From Shewanella sp. OPT22 (GTDB lineage Bacteria > Pseudomonadota > Gammaproteobacteria > Enterobacterales > Shewanellaceae), in the NCBI RefSeq assembly GCF_004168585.1, contig NZ_PGVH01000043.1, positions 382,755 to 446,754 on the forward strand: 64,000 nucleotides of DNA, read 5' to 3'. This document shows positions 47,533-58,800 of this stretch, one piece after another. The notes below the pieces were generated by a model. It made no database searches. It saw only the letters and a program-made list of their open reading frames with translations, and was not told where the DNA came from. Positions within the stretch are counted from its first letter, which is position 1. Every line of letters starts with the position of its first letter. The translations under genes were made by a program, and so were the position numbers.

Positions 47533-48192
47533 ATGAATCAAAACACGATTTATTCAAATGACGCCAATACACTTGTCGTCAACAAAATGATTCGCAACAC
47601 ATACATGTTGCTATCAATGACGTTGGCTTTCTCTGCTGTCTGTGCCGCAATTGCAACAATGATCGGTATCGGTCGCTGGGCTTCAATCGGCATGTCGATT
47701 GGTGCATTTGTGTTACTTTTTGTCACACTAAAGAAGGCTGAAGGTGCTTCTGGTATCTTCTGGGTATTCGCATTTACAGGTCTTCAAGGTGCATCTTTAG
47801 GATACATCCTTAACCACTACTTACAGTTTGCTAATGGTCCATCATTGATCATGCAAGCACTAGGCTTAACCTCTATCATTTTCGTTTCACTGTCTGGTTA
47901 TGCATTGACAACTAAAAAAGATTTCTCGTTCATGAGAGGCTTTTTAATTGCAGGCTTAGTAGTCATGATTGGCGTAATGCTGATCAACATCTTCGTCGGT
48001 AGCGGTATGCTATTTATGGCAATGAACGCAGGTATTGCATTATTAATGACAGGCTTCATCTTATATGACACAAGCCGAATCGTTAACGGTGGTGAAACCA
48101 ACTACATTCGTGCGACTGTTTCATTGTATTTAGACTTCATCAACTTGTTCATCAGTCTTTTGAACCTGTTAGGTTTAGCCAACGACGACTAA
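47533..48192 (+). CDS. yccA: Bax inhibitor-1/YccA family membrane protein
   Basis: 219 residues with seven membrane helices, the BI-1 fold. N-terminal YSNDANTLVVNKMIRNTYMLLSMTLAFSAV, then the signature GFILYDTSRIVNGGETNYIRATVSLYLDFINLFISLLNLL. In E. coli YccA interacts with and restrains the FtsH protease. AAGGAAA precedes ATG 47533. It sits directly upstream of tusDCBE, the arrangement found in Shewanella and E. coli (yccA-tusE). Confidence 0.93.
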   Translation: MNQNTIYSNDANTLVVNKMIRNTYMLLSMTLAFSAVCAAIATMIGIGRWASIGMSIGAFVLLFVTLKKAEGASGIFWVFAFTGLQGASLGYILNHYLQFANGPSLIMQALGLTSIIFVSLSGYALTTKKDFSFMRGFLIAGLVVMIGVMLINIFVGSGMLFMAMNAGIALLMTGFILYDTSRIVNGGETNYIRATVSLYLDFINLFISLLNLLGLANDD

Positions 48193-48234
48193 ATTTTATA
48201 GGTTGTTATCGCAACCCTATAAACTAAAAGCTAT

Positions 48235-48263
48235 AATGGCCCGATTATTCGGGTCATTTTTGT
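48235..48263 (+). terminator. terminator of yccA
   Basis: AATGGCCCGA/TCGGGTCATT (one G-T pair) followed by Ts, ending 10 bases before the tusD start. Confidence 0.7.
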
Positions 48264-48270
48264 TTATATT

Positions 48271-48657
48271 GTGAAATTGCTAATTCAGGTTACCTGCCCT
48301 GCTTACGGTTCAAGTACCGCTTTTCGTGCGCTCAAATTTACCGAGACCGTTTTAAAAGCTGGTCACTGCGTATCTAAAATTTTCTTTTATCAAGATGGCG
48401 TGAGTCATGCTAATGAGCTTATTTGTCCAGCATCTGATGAATTTAATGTAAACAAAAGCTGGAAAGTATTAGCTCGTAAATATGACATTGAATTGATTTG
48501 TTGCGTGTCAGCTGCACTTAGACGTGGTGTTGTAGCTGAAGTTGAGGCGCAAGAAGAAGGTTTAACCCAATATAATGTATCGGAACCTTTTGTTATGGCA
48601 GGTATTGGCGAGTTGGTAACAGGTCTTGAGAAAGCCGACAAAGTGGTGACCTTTTGA
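48271..48657 (+). CDS. tusD: sulfurtransferase complex subunit TusD
   Basis: 128 residues, DsrE-like fold. The catalytic cysteine lies in IELICCVSAALRRGV, matching the sulfur-carrying Cys78 region of E. coli TusD; ANELICPASDEFNVNKSW is also conserved. TusBCD relays sulfur from TusA to TusE for 2-thiouridine at tRNA position 34. The start is GTG 48271. First gene of the overlapping tusDCBE operon. Confidence 0.92.
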   Translation: MKLLIQVTCPAYGSSTAFRALKFTETVLKAGHCVSKIFFYQDGVSHANELICPASDEFNVNKSWKVLARKYDIELICCVSAALRRGVVAEVEAQEEGLTQYNVSEPFVMAGIGELVTGLEKADKVVTF

Positions 48658-49013
48658 TGAAACAATTAACCATTATTTTCAGAAGCAACCCAGCATACAA
48701 TTGCAAAGGCCGTGAAGCGTTAGATTTAGCGATGCTCAGCGCCAGCTTTGATCAACACGTAAAACTTATCTTTCTTGATGAAGGTGTATTTAATCTACTT
48801 AAGGGTCAATCTCCTGAATTGTTAGGTGGCAAGGATTATCTATCAACTTTAAAAGCTTTACCGCTTTATGATATCGACGATGTTTATGTTTGTGAAAAGT
48901 CTTTGACTGCAAACTTGTTAGAAAAAAGTGAGTTATCCATTGATTGCTCTGTAGTATCCTCGCAACAAATTCGCACACTCATTAATGAAGCTGATGAGGT
49001 TTTAATATTCTAA
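48657..49013 (+). CDS. tusC: sulfurtransferase complex subunit TusC
   Basis: 119 residues in frame, starting ATG 48657, which overlaps the tusD stop (TGATG). Motifs IIFRSNPAYNCKGREALDLAMLSASFDQHVKLIFLDEGV and the closing EADEVLIF are those of TusC, the structural partner in the TusBCD hexamer. Its relay function depends on TusD; TusC itself has no required cysteine. Confidence 0.92.
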   Translation: MKQLTIIFRSNPAYNCKGREALDLAMLSASFDQHVKLIFLDEGVFNLLKGQSPELLGGKDYLSTLKALPLYDIDDVYVCEKSLTANLLEKSELSIDCSVVSSQQIRTLINEADEVLIF

Positions 49014-49294
49014 TGAACTTACATCTTATTCAAACCTCACTAGTACGAGATAATGCCCTAGCCCTTTGCTTAATTTATAAGTCGGATGATGACACCATAG
49101 TGCTCGCTGGAGAAGCCATAACAGGCTTATTAAAGCAAGATTATGAGCATGTATTGAAAGAACATTCTATCAAAGTGTTATTGGAGGATGCTGAGTCACT
49201 GAACCTAGCATCCAAAATTCAGCATTTTGAAAAAATCAGCTACGAGCAATTTGTAGAGTTAACAGTTACACATAAAAAGGTTATTACTTGGTGA
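49013..49294 (+). CDS. tusB: sulfurtransferase complex subunit TusB
   Basis: 93 residues. ATG 49013 overlaps the tusC stop (TAATG). Small DsrH-like protein: [36 protein letters not shown] and C-terminal [17 protein letters not shown]. Third component of the TusBCD complex. Confidence 0.9.
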   Translation: MNLHLIQTSLVRDNALALCLIYKSDDDTIVLAGEAITGLLKQDYEHVLKEHSIKVLLEDAESLNLASKIQHFEKISYEQFVELTVTHKKVITW

Positions 49295-49626
49295 GCAGTA
49301 TTATTTACAACGAGCAACAGATTGAGACAGATAAACAAGGTTATTTGTTAGATTTCAAATTATGGAATAAAGACATCGCCCAGCTGATTGCAGAGACTGA
49401 TAAGGTTGAGTTAACCGACGCCCATTGGGAAGTCATCAATTTTGTCCGCGAATTTTATTTAGAGTATAAAACCAGCCCTGCGATCCGCGCTTTGGTTAAA
49501 GCAATTAAACTTTCTATGGGTGAAGAGAAAGGCAATTCTAAGTATCTTTATAAGTTGTTTCCTGAAGGGCCAGCTAAGCAGGCAACTAAGATCGCGGGTT
49601 TGCCGAAACCAGCTCGATGTATTTAG
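49291..49626 (+). CDS. tusE: sulfur carrier TusE
   Basis: About 112 residues. DsrC-like: [47 protein letters not shown], and the C-terminal active cysteine one residue from the end (KPARCI). TusE accepts sulfur from TusD and delivers it to MnmA. GTG 49291 forms a GTGA overlap with the tusB stop. Last gene of the operon; about 1 kb of repeats follows with no obvious terminator right after the stop. Confidence 0.93.
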   Translation: MSSIIYNEQQIETDKQGYLLDFKLWNKDIAQLIAETDKVELTDAHWEVINFVREFYLEYKTSPAIRALVKAIKLSMGEEKGNSKYLYKLFPEGPAKQATKIAGLPKPARCI

Positions 49627-49661
49627 TTTCTTATCGTTGAAACTTTTATCCTCTTGAGATT

Positions 49662-49823
49662 AAAACTTCTTCGAAGTTTATAACGTCGTGGGTCTTCAAT
49701 TCTTCAGCTGCATCTGAAATTACTTCACTCCAGCGAAGGCTGGTGTCCAGCGCCTTTTTGATACGCAGCATCATTTTGTGTAAAAGCAAAACTTCTTCGA
49801 AGTTTATAACGTCGTGGGTCTTC
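49662..49823 (+). repeat. 36-bp direct repeat, two copies
   Basis: Two perfect copies of a 36-base unit (AAAACTTCTTCGAAGTTTAT then AACGTCGTGGGTCTTC) at 49662-49697 and 49788-49823. The second copy is the outer edge of the left arm of the composite palindrome. Confidence 0.85.
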
Positions 49824-50172
49824 CACCCACACCCGAGCAAGAAGGGAACTCTTCAGCAAGTTCCCCTCTTGCATCTCCCCGTGCCGCCCCACAAAGTTAA
49901 GCATTTTTCCTCTTACAGCACGAATTCCTAACGTTTCCGATGGTACATCCATGTACCTCGGAAACTAGCGCAGCGTCCATGCTGCGCTTACGGAATTAGC
50001 ACTGACGATGAATAACAACTTTGCCATGGGGAATATTGTAGCCCGAAGGGTTATCTGTACTTTTTGGTAAAAGCACCTCTGTCATACTCGTGAAAACGGG
50101 TATCCAGTGCCTTTTAGCCTCGATTCTTTTAACAGTAAAAGTCACTGGACACCAGCCTACGCTGGTGCGACG
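49727..50172. repeat. GGCTGGTGTCCAG hairpin-type repeats
   Basis: Related copies at 49727-49756 (CACTCCAGCGAAGGCTGGTG), inverted at 50142-50172 (CACTGGACACCAGCCTACGC), and a degenerate one near 50082-50110. A short form recurs as the serS terminator at 51858-51879. Confidence 0.65.
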
Positions 50173-50456
50173 CAATTTATTCTGTCACACAACGTTCAAG
50201 GGCTGAATGTTCCCCGTCGAAGCTGTTACAGATATTCTTGAATGCAAAATGACGTGAGCCCGACAGGACGTCGGGCTAGGCTCTGGGGTACATGGATGTA
50301 CCATCAGAGCCGTTAGTCATTTATTCAAGAATATCTGTAACGTTTAGCTTCGCCTGGGCGGCACGGGATGATGCAAGAAGGGATTTGCTGGAGAATCCCT
50401 TTTTGCTCGGGTGTGGGCGGAAAGCCCACGACTTTTAAAGTGCGGAGCACTTTTCT
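49788..50456. repeat. composite long inverted repeat with nested three-way junctions
   Basis: Left arm 49811-49890 is an inverted copy of right arm 50355-50432 at roughly 85% identity by eye; similarity fades outward to 49788 and 50456. Inside are two multi-hairpin modules. The right module has a perfect 19-bp stem (50225-50243 with 50323-50341) enclosing an AGCCCGAC/GTCGGGCT hairpin and GGCTCTG/CAGAGCC around GGTACATGGATGTACC (50287-50302). The left module has the inverted GGTACATCCATGTACC (49942-49957) in GTTTCCGA/TCGGAAAC, and AGCGCAGC/GCTGCGCT. No coding frame fits it. The 1 kb between tusE and the next gene (49627-50628) holds nothing else. Confidence 0.8.
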
Positions 50457-50628
50457 TAATAATTGCCCCAAAGTTGGATAGGCTACCACTATTTTCAATA
50501 AGTATTCAGCTTCTATAATTAACAAAAAGTAAAAATATAACTTGTTTATATTAACAATAGAACTTACTGTGATTAACAATAAATGAGGTTGCTTCCAATT
50601 CATTTCTCAAAGTAGTTTAAGGAAAAAC

Positions 50629-51783
50629 ATGACTGTAGTCGCCTGCATTAAGGTCAGTGATAAACCAACGATCATTTCAGATATGATGTTGTCACGTAAT
50701 TCTAAAAATTCTAATTCATCAAATCTAAAATCTTTTTTCCCAGTTTTTAATTCCAACATTGAAAATAAAGTGAAAGAAATGGGTATAGAATTTACTTCGG
50801 GAAGAAAAATTTACAAAATATCTGACTATTTTGTTATTGGCTGGGCTGGAGATTACGAAAATGCAAAAAAAACTATTACCGAGCTAAAGTCACAAAACTT
50901 CAATAGATACATTTCTCGAGAAGAGCTTACAACTTTTTTTGAAAAGTTAAATCTCATTGGTAAAAGTGAACGAAGAATTGCAATTACCGGGTGGTTTCAT
51001 GAAAAGCAAAAAATCACCTCTTTTTGTTGGTATAGCCATAACTTTAAACCACTTTCATTTGATGAAAAATTTTATTGTATTGGCTCTGGGAGTCAAGGTA
51101 TGGTCGATGCTTTGAAAACAAAAGCCAAAATAGAAGTAGCTAACGTTAAAGTAAGTAACGAAGAGATATTTGATGCAAAACTTATGGGTTTTTTAGGTGC
51201 GTTATACCTAAGGACTTTAACTGACCCCTCCACCTTTAAAAATAGGTATGGCTATGGGTTTGAGGTATGTACTCTTAAAAATAATAAATTTTCATTTATG
51301 AATAATCTTGAAATGTTTCTTATCGGTGCAAAAGAGTCAGGTAAAAATACATTTGATATTGATGGGGTAGACGAATTTGTACGGATGTTTTATTACAAAG
51401 ATCATCCATTCTTTATGAATGTAACAGGGCTACCTATTCGTAGTTTAATTGCTGGTGAAAAAGAAATCCACTCAGATATAAACATTACTATAACGGGCAT
51501 AGAAAGGTTTGATATCCCACGCCCCAAAGTGAACCTTAATGAAATACTCAATGAAATGAAAAGCGAAAAATTTTTCAGGCTTTACATGGGGAATATTTCA
51601 CTACCTGATTTTAAAGTACCTTGCCCTTTTCAAGCTGGTACGCATTTTGAGTCTGATATTCCTTTCAGTTATATATTTCAAGATGACGGAATAGAGCTAA
51701 TCTATAACAAAGAACTTATGATAGATGTTGTATATAAATCAATGAGAAAAGCAGTAGATACATTTAGATCAGAAGTTATCTAA
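50629..51783 (+). CDS. stand-alone Ntn-hydrolase-like protein (proteasome/HslV-type N-terminus)
   Basis: 384 residues. After removal of Met the N-terminus would be Thr1 (TVVACIKV) with Asp17 (TIISDMML), as in proteasome beta and HslV. A lysine (Lys60 counting Met) in SGRKIYKISDYFVIGWAGD lines up with HslV Lys33 and its V-I-A-G-F-A-G-G strand. Further on, FYCIGSGSQGMVDAL resembles the HslV S1 region IGSGGNYA. The remaining 200 residues have no recognised domain. So the Thr1-Asp17-Lys33 set is probably intact. AAGGA precedes ATG 50629. No ATPase partner gene is adjacent. The gene interrupts tusE-serS and is flanked by repeats. Confidence 0.75.
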   Translation: MTVVACIKVSDKPTIISDMMLSRNSKNSNSSNLKSFFPVFNSNIENKVKEMGIEFTSGRKIYKISDYFVIGWAGDYENAKKTITELKSQNFNRYISREELTTFFEKLNLIGKSERRIAITGWFHEKQKITSFCWYSHNFKPLSFDEKFYCIGSGSQGMVDALKTKAKIEVANVKVSNEEIFDAKLMGFLGALYLRTLTDPSTFKNRYGYGFEVCTLKNNKFSFMNNLEMFLIGAKESGKNTFDIDGVDEFVRMFYYKDHPFFMNVTGLPIRSLIAGEKEIHSDINITITGIERFDIPRPKVNLNEILNEMKSEKFFRLYMGNISLPDFKVPCPFQAGTHFESDIPFSYIFQDDGIELIYNKELMIDVVYKSMRKAVDTFRSEVI

Positions 51784-51846
51784 AACCTAAGATAATGATT
51801 CAGCTAAAAATTAGAATTATTATTCAATCTAGCTATTCTATTGTCC

Positions 51847-51879
51847 AAAAAAAACAAAGCACCAGCCTACGCTGGTGCT
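51847..51879 (-). terminator. terminator of serS
   Basis: AGCACCAGC/GCTGGTGCT hairpin, followed on the minus strand by TTTGTTTTTTTT. It may also serve the convergent Ntn-hydrolase-like gene. Confidence 0.85.
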
Positions 51880-51891
51880 CCACCAAAAAGA

Positions 51892-53190
<1,299 letters not shown>

Positions 53191-53194
53191 TTAG

Positions 53195-53569
53195 TTAAAT
53201 ACGAGAAATTATGAACTGCTGACCGAGATATACCATAAATAGGCAGATGCCGACATTCAGCAATACGTTAAAAAAAGCTTGGATCCATTCTCCACGTTGA
53301 AACAGCAACAGTGTTTCGTTAGAGAATGTAGAAAAGGTGGTTAACGCACCTAACATTCCTACACCAATAAAGGCTTTCAAAATATGGCTTTCATGCATGT
53401 GTTCGCCAAAGGCGTACACAATTCCCATGAAAAACGAGCCAATGATATTTACGAGCAGTGTACCAAAAGGAAAACCAGTTCCAAACACTTGAATCATAAA
53501 TAATGAGATTAAATAGCGTAAACTTGCACCAACTGCACCACCTAATGCCACGTAAACAAGATTAATCAT
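53195..53569 (-). CDS. crcB: fluoride channel CrcB/Fluc
   Basis: 124 residues with four membrane helices, the Fluc fold: [31 protein letters not shown] (the conserved asparagine), [21 protein letters not shown] (the phenylalanine and threonine-serine pore track). It exports fluoride as a dual-topology dimer. It overlaps the end of rarA by 8 bases, so translation is coupled. No fluoride riboswitch is visible, consistent with its position inside the operon. Confidence 0.94.
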   Translation of the reverse strand: MINLVYVALGGAVGASLRYLISLFMIQVFGTGFPFGTLLVNIIGSFFMGIVYAFGEHMHESHILKAFIGVGMLGALTTFSTFSNETLLLFQRGEWIQAFFNVLLNVGICLFMVYLGQQFIISRI

Positions 53570-54893
53570 ATCTTTTTACCTCACTATTCACGTCAAGTTC
53601 AGATAATTGCTCAAGTTTTTGCTTAATGCGTTTCTCAAATCCGTGATTCGTTGGATGATAAAACTGTGCAGTTTTCAAGGCTTCAGGAAAGTAGTTTTCG
53701 CCTGAAGCATAACTATTGGGTTCATCGTGAGCATAGCGATAATCTTTACCCATTCCCACTTCTTCCATTAGTTTTGTTGGTGCATTCCTAAGGTGCATAG
53801 GTACGTCCACATCGCCCGTTTCTCTTGCTAATGCTCTTGCATTAGAGAATGCAAGATAAGTTGCATTACTTTTCGGCGCACTGGCAAGATACAACACCGC
53901 CTGTGCAATCGCTCGTTCACCTTCGTACGGACCAACTCGATGAAAACAGTCCCACGCATTTAACGCAACTGTCATTGCATTGGGGTCTGCATTACCAATA
54001 TCTTCTGAGGCAATGGCTAAAAGTCTGCGTGCAACATAAAGCGGATCACCACCGCCTTCTAGAATTCTGCAGAACCAATATAAAGCGGCGTCTGGAGCTG
54101 AACCTCGAATCGATTTATGAACAGCAGAGATCAACTCGTAAAATTGGTCGCCTTTTTTGTCGTAGCTGGCAATTTGATGTCCAGCAACTTGAACGAGCAT
54201 TTCTAGAGTTAGTGCATCACCGTCATTAACCATATCGGCCATCAATTCAAGTAAATTAAGTGCCCTTCTTCCATCACCGTCGCTTAAGTTTGCTAACTTC
54301 AGTAATACATCTTCAGACATACTTAGTTTTCGTGTACCTAAGCCTTTTTCTTTATCGGCTAGCGCTCTGGTACAAAGTATTTGAATTTCATCTTCAGTGA
54401 GTTTATTAATCAAATAAACTCGAGTTCGAGATAGTAAAGCCTTATTAACCTCGAATGACGGGTTCTCAGTCGTAGCACCAATAAAAATAACAGTGCCATC
54501 TTCAATATACGGTAAAAACGCATCTTGCTGGCTTTTATTGAAGCGATGGACTTCATCAACAAATAATAGAGTTTGTTGGCTACGTGATTGTGCAACAGCC
54601 TTTGCTTGCTCGATTGCTGCTCTAATATCTTTTACACCTGATGACACCGCAGAGATACGTTCAACATGAGCATTAGCATAATTCGCTATGAGTTCCGCTA
54701 ATGTTGTTTTTCCTGTACCCGGAGGCCCCCAAAACAACATTGAGTGTGCTTTGCCGTTTTCAAGGGATTTTCTTAACGGTTTTCCCTCACCTAATATATG
54801 AGATTGCCCAATATATTCATCCAATTTTTCAGGGCGCATTCTTGCCGCAAGTGGACGAAAATCTGGAGCGAAATCGAGTGAAAAATTTGACAC
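53562..54893 (-). CDS. rarA: replication-associated recombination protein RarA/MgsA
   Basis: 443 residues. AAA+ ATPase with Walker [11 protein letters not shown], Walker [11 protein letters not shown], sensor ATTENPSF and arginine finger SRTRVY, plus the C-terminal MgsA domain ([17 protein letters not shown]). RarA acts at stalled replication forks with the clamp-loader-like fold. The start is GTG 54893. Between lolA (8 bases upstream) and crcB (overlap). Confidence 0.95.
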   Translation of the reverse strand: MSNFSLDFAPDFRPLAARMRPEKLDEYIGQSHILGEGKPLRKSLENGKAHSMLFWGPPGTGKTTLAELIANYANAHVERISAVSSGVKDIRAAIEQAKAVAQSRSQQTLLFVDEVHRFNKSQQDAFLPYIEDGTVIFIGATTENPSFEVNKALLSRTRVYLINKLTEDEIQILCTRALADKEKGLGTRKLSMSEDVLLKLANLSDGDGRRALNLLELMADMVNDGDALTLEMLVQVAGHQIASYDKKGDQFYELISAVHKSIRGSAPDAALYWFCRILEGGGDPLYVARRLLAIASEDIGNADPNAMTVALNAWDCFHRVGPYEGERAIAQAVLYLASAPKSNATYLAFSNARALARETGDVDVPMHLRNAPTKLMEEVGMGKDYRYAHDEPNSYASGENYFPEALKTAQFYHPTNHGFEKRIKQKLEQLSELDVNSEVKRYD

Positions 54894-54901
54894 GTTATTC
54901 T

Positions 54902-55546
54902 CTAATGCTGGATTTTAGTTTCGCGTTGATCATCAATATCAACGCTTTTTGGTGGTGTAAAATCGAATAACGAACTTTCGTTAGCCTTCAACGTTCTTTG
55001 ATTGGATAAATCAAAAGTACTGGTATTACCTTGTGCATCATGAATCACAAACTTAGAGAGCTGATCATTATCAAAGCAAGACTCTACTTTTGAAACATTT
55101 ACGTCCATCGCTTTTGGTTTAATATCAAAGCAATGTCCATGTTTAGTCACATCATAATTCGACCAAGTTTTATCATCTCGATGAATTAACAATGTCATAG
55201 GTGATGATGCGATCGCTTGCTCAAGATTCATGACTGTCACTTCTTCTGCGAATGGATTATAAATCCAAACATTATCGCCTTTAGTGACAATTAAAGATTC
55301 ATCAGGTTGAGTGAGATGCCAATACAATTTACTCGGCGTCGCTAATGCAAACGTTCCCTCACCTTGCTGTATAACTTTGTTATTCACATCAATAACAGTC
55401 TGCTTAAATGTAGAATGTAAAGAAGCCACATTTGCTAATTTTTGTTTCAATTGATCAGCTTCATTAGCCATACTTTGGTGTGAAAAAATTGCTCCTGATA
55501 GTATCAAAGCTGAGCAGCAGAAACTGGTAATATTTTTTTTATTCAT
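54902..55546 (-). CDS. lolA: outer-membrane lipoprotein carrier LolA
   Basis: 214 residues. Signal peptide ([22 protein letters not shown]...SMA) with LolA barrel features: [57 protein letters not shown]. It carries lipoproteins across the periplasm from LolCDE to LolB. ATG 55546 follows the ftsK stop directly; translation coupling likely. Confidence 0.95.
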   Translation of the reverse strand: MNKKNITSFCCSALILSGAIFSHQSMANEADQLKQKLANVASLHSTFKQTVIDVNNKVIQQGEGTFALATPSKLYWHLTQPDESLIVTKGDNVWIYNPFAEEVTVMNLEQAIASSPMTLLIHRDDKTWSNYDVTKHGHCFDIKPKAMDVNVSKVESCFDNDQLSKFVIHDAQGNTSTFDLSNQRTLKANESSLFDFTPPKSVDIDDQRETKIQH

Positions 55547-57961
55547 TTAAAAATCCGATTTTGGTGGCGGTGGTGCTAGCACTTCTCGATTACCATTATG
55601 ACCTTGAGAACTCACAACTCCAGCTGCTTCCATTGACTCAATAATTCTTGCAGCTCGGTTATAACCAATTTTAAACTTACGTTGTACACTTGAAATTGAA
55701 CCGCGACGAGTTTCTGTAACAAATGCGACAGCTTCATCATAAAGTGGATCAGTATCTTCATCAGACTCCGATGCCTCTCCTGGCAATAAAACTTCAGAAC
55801 CTTCACTAGAGCCATTAAGAATTTCACTTACATACTGTGGCTTACCACGAGCTTTCCAATCAGCAACTACTTTATGTACCTCATGATCATCAATAAAAGC
55901 ACCGTGTACACGTATTGGTACTGATGTTCCTGGCGGAAGGTAAAGCATGTCACCCATGCCGAGTAAGGTCTCTGCGCCTTGTTGATCTAAAATCGTTCGT
56001 GAATCCACTCTTGAAGACACTTGGAAAGCCATGCGAGTTGGTACATTGGCTTTGATTAAACCAGTAATGACATCAACTGACGGGCGTTGTGTTGCTAGAA
56101 TAAGATGGATACCTGCTGCACGAGCTTTTTGAGCAATACGCGCAATCAGTTCTTCGACTTTTTTACCGACAATCATAATCATGTCAGCAAATTCATCGAC
56201 AATAACCACAATCGAAGGTAACTTTTCTAATTCGGGCGCCGTATCATCCATACCTTCATTTGGTTTCCATAAAGGGTCAAGGATTGGCTCACCTTCGCCT
56301 TTCGCTTTAGCAACCTTAGCGTTATAACCCTTAAGATTACGTACACCTAGAGCAGACATTAATTTATAACGACGCTCCATCTCGCCAACACACCAGCGCA
56401 GTGAATTTGCGGCTTCCTTCATGTCTGTTACTACATCACACAGTAAATGTGGAATACCTTCATAAACAGATAATTCCAACATTTTCGGGTCGATCATGAT
56501 GAAACGAACGTCATCTGGGCCAGACTTATAAAGTAAGCTGGTGATCATCACGTTTACACCAACAGATTTACCAGAACCTGTTGTACCGGCAACCAATAAA
56601 TGTGGCATCTTACCTAAGTCAACGACAACAGGTTCACCCGAAATATCTTGCCCTAAAACCATGGACAATGTGGACTGGCTCTTTTCAAAAGCATCACAAT
56701 CCAGAACATCACGCATAAATACGGTTTCGCGGAATTTGTTTGGTAATTCAATACCTACATAAGGTTTGCCAGGAATAACTTCTACAACACGAACGCTTTC
56801 AGAAAGTAGTGAACGGGCTAAATCTTTCGCTAAATTAGTGATTTTAGAAGCTTTTACACCCGGTGCTAATTCAAGCTCAAAACGAGTAATCACAGGACCA
56901 GGAAATACGCCTACTACTTTGGCTACAATATTAAAATCGGCTAACTTGATTTCAACCAAACGCGCCACTTGCTCTAATTCTTCTTCGCTGATTGGATTCT
57001 TTTTACGATTTGGAACGTCCAGTAATGAAATATCAGGCAATGGAGGCATATCTTTAGGCGCAACTTTGTCCTCTTGCCCTGGAATGACAATAATGCCATC
57101 AACCACTTTAGCCTTTTCTTGTTTGGTTTTTTCTTTCTTTACAGGGGCAGTTTTCAATTGCTGATTATCCAACTCTACGAGTTGTTCATCATCCTTTTTA
57201 TTCTGAAACGCAAAAACAGGTTCAACTTTTTCTACAGCTTCAGCATCATCCAACTCTTCAAGTTGATCATCTTTGTTATTTTCTCTTGCACGCTTAACTC
57301 GATCTACTAGCGCCATAAAGCTACTGGATTCTTGTTCTGCATCGCTACTACTTCGATTAAATCTATCAGGTAAGCTGACGAGAAAATTAAATACGCTTAT
57401 CAAGCCCTGACCAATCCATTCAATCACCGTTAAAACGCTAATACCGGTTAATAAAGTAAAGCCAGAAATTAAGAAGCATAACAAAAGTAATGTCGTTCCA
57501 ATGACATTAAAGTAACTGACCATAATATGGCCAATAACGTTACCAACTAAACCTCCGGCTGAATATTGATATATATCATCTGCGTTTAAACTGGTTAAGG
57601 TTGCGATACTAAAAAGAAGCAGGAAAAAGCCGATAAGCCGCAGCGCAACAGTGAAGTAATCGATTTCTAAAAGCCGATATGCTCTCTTAAACAACATCCA
57701 GCCTGATGCTGCGATTATCATAGGGATAAAAAATGCAACATAGCCGAAAAAATACAAAAGAATATCTGCAATCCATGCACCAAAAGGCCCTGTTACATTG
57801 GTGACCTTTTCGCCACTACTTGACTGGCTCCATCCAGAATCTAGAGGATTAAAACTTGCGAGTGCAACTAAAACAAGCGTGGCAAACATGCAAGATAAAA
57901 CGAGTCCACCTTCAAAAAGTCTTTGCACACCTGTTAATTTTGTTTTGGTGTTTCCCTGCAT
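55547..57961 (-). CDS. ftsK: DNA translocase FtsK
   Basis: About 804 residues, shorter than E. coli FtsK because the linker is short. Four to five N-terminal membrane helices (residues 20-190), a charged linker, and the RecA-like motor with Walker [10 protein letters not shown] and Walker [13 protein letters not shown], followed by the DNA-reading gamma winged helix ([42 protein letters not shown]). It couples division to chromosome dimer resolution by XerCD. ATG 57961. First gene of the ftsK-lolA-rarA-crcB-serS run. Confidence 0.95.
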   Translation of the reverse strand: MQGNTKTKLTGVQRLFEGGLVLSCMFATLVLVALASFNPLDSGWSQSSSGEKVTNVTGPFGAWIADILLYFFGYVAFFIPMIIAASGWMLFKRAYRLLEIDYFTVALRLIGFFLLLFSIATLTSLNADDIYQYSAGGLVGNVIGHIMVSYFNVIGTTLLLLCFLISGFTLLTGISVLTVIEWIGQGLISVFNFLVSLPDRFNRSSSDAEQESSSFMALVDRVKRARENNKDDQLEELDDAEAVEKVEPVFAFQNKKDDEQLVELDNQQLKTAPVKKEKTKQEKAKVVDGIIVIPGQEDKVAPKDMPPLPDISLLDVPNRKKNPISEEELEQVARLVEIKLADFNIVAKVVGVFPGPVITRFELELAPGVKASKITNLAKDLARSLLSESVRVVEVIPGKPYVGIELPNKFRETVFMRDVLDCDAFEKSQSTLSMVLGQDISGEPVVVDLGKMPHLLVAGTTGSGKSVGVNVMITSLLYKSGPDDVRFIMIDPKMLELSVYEGIPHLLCDVVTDMKEAANSLRWCVGEMERRYKLMSALGVRNLKGYNAKVAKAKGEGEPILDPLWKPNEGMDDTAPELEKLPSIVVIVDEFADMIMIVGKKVEELIARIAQKARAAGIHLILATQRPSVDVITGLIKANVPTRMAFQVSSRVDSRTILDQQGAETLLGMGDMLYLPPGTSVPIRVHGAFIDDHEVHKVVADWKARGKPQYVSEILNGSSEGSEVLLPGEASESDEDTDPLYDEAVAFVTETRRGSISSVQRKFKIGYNRAARIIESMEAAGVVSSQGHNGNREVLAPPPPKSDF

Positions 57962-58071
57962 CAAATCTATATGCCTTATTGACCAAAAAATAAAAAATAA
58001 ATCCAGTTGTTAAAGATACCAGAATACGATGAATTGTGCAGTGTTAGAGGTTAGGAGATTAAAAAAACAAT

Positions 58072-58095
58072 AAAAAAGGGAGCATTTAGCTCCCT
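58072..58095 (-). terminator. terminator of lrp
   Basis: AGGGAGC/GCTCCCT hairpin with a T-run on the minus strand, 21 bases after the lrp stop. Confidence 0.85.
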
Positions 58096-58116
58096 CGGTA
58101 AGTCTAGTATGAATAT

Positions 58117-58620
58117 TTAATAATCAATAGTAGGATTAATTGCAATTCTACTCGACTGTTTCACTTCTTCCATTACGACATAGGTACGAGTGTCAGAAAC
58201 AGACGGAAGTTTAAGTAATGTTTCACTCAATAATCTACGGTAAGCAGACATATCTGCTACACGAGTTTTTAATAGGTAATCGAAATCTCCTGATACAAGA
58301 TGGCACTCTTGAATGTCGTCCAATAACTGAACAGCTCGATTGAAGTCTTCGAAAACTTCTGCGCTGTCTTTCCTTAGCGTGATTTCTACGAATACTAGAA
58401 GCGATGCACCAAGATAATGCGGATTGACTAGGGCTATATATCCATTAATAAAGCCTTGCTTCTCCAATCTTTTTACACGCTCTAAACAAGGGGTAGGGCT
58501 TAGTCCGACTCTTTTAGATAATTCCACATTAGAAATGCGGCCATCCATTTGAAGTTCATTAAGTATGTTTTTATCGATACGATCCAAGTCTTTTATAGGA
58601 CTCTTTTTATTATATGACAT
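58117..58620 (-). CDS. lrp: leucine-responsive regulatory protein
   Basis: 167 residues from ATG 58620. Helix-turn-helix ILNELQMDGRISNVELSKRVGLSPTPCLERVKRLEKQGFI and the RAM ligand domain IQECHLVSGDFDYLLKTRVADMSAYRRLL, with closing RTYVVMEEVKQSSR. This is nearly the E. coli Lrp, a global regulator of amino-acid metabolism. Upstream in-frame ATGs at 58632 and 58641 are possible. Divergent from ald with a 20-bp palindrome between, suggesting it controls ald and itself. Confidence 0.95.
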   Translation of the reverse strand: MSYNKKSPIKDLDRIDKNILNELQMDGRISNVELSKRVGLSPTPCLERVKRLEKQGFINGYIALVNPHYLGASLLVFVEITLRKDSAEVFEDFNRAVQLLDDIQECHLVSGDFDYLLKTRVADMSAYRRLLSETLLKLPSVSDTRTYVVMEEVKQSSRIAINPTIDY

Positions 58621-58717
58621 ATTTATAACCATTTTTTCCATAAAAAAAGGTGTTTTATGCTGCAGGCATCCAAAGTTTAGCAACATAAACTACAACATGG
58701 ATACTATACTAAATCCC

Positions 58718-58737
58718 TCTGAGATAATCATCTCAGA
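58718..58737. promoter_or_regulatory. palindrome between lrp and ald
   Basis: TCTGAGAT-AATC-ATCTCAGA, in the divergent promoter region, 98 bases before lrp and 63 bases before ald. Probable Lrp operator by position; Lrp sites are loosely conserved. Confidence 0.5.
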
Positions 58738-58800
58738 ATGACTAAAATAACAACAATTCCCCTAAAAAAGTGGGATTTTATGCAATTCGAGGCTTGAAAA

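Noticed and set aside
49662-49823. CRISPR array
   Set aside because: Only two copies of the 36-bp repeat, no further regular spacing and no cas genes.
49646-50603. Short frames on both strands in the repeat region (e.g. 49725-49952, 50325-50603)
   Set aside because: They follow the hairpin repeats, lack ribosome sites, and occur symmetrically on both strands as expected from palindromes.
53195-53600. Fluoride riboswitch ahead of crcB
   Set aside because: crcB overlaps rarA and sits inside an operon; there is no room for a leader.
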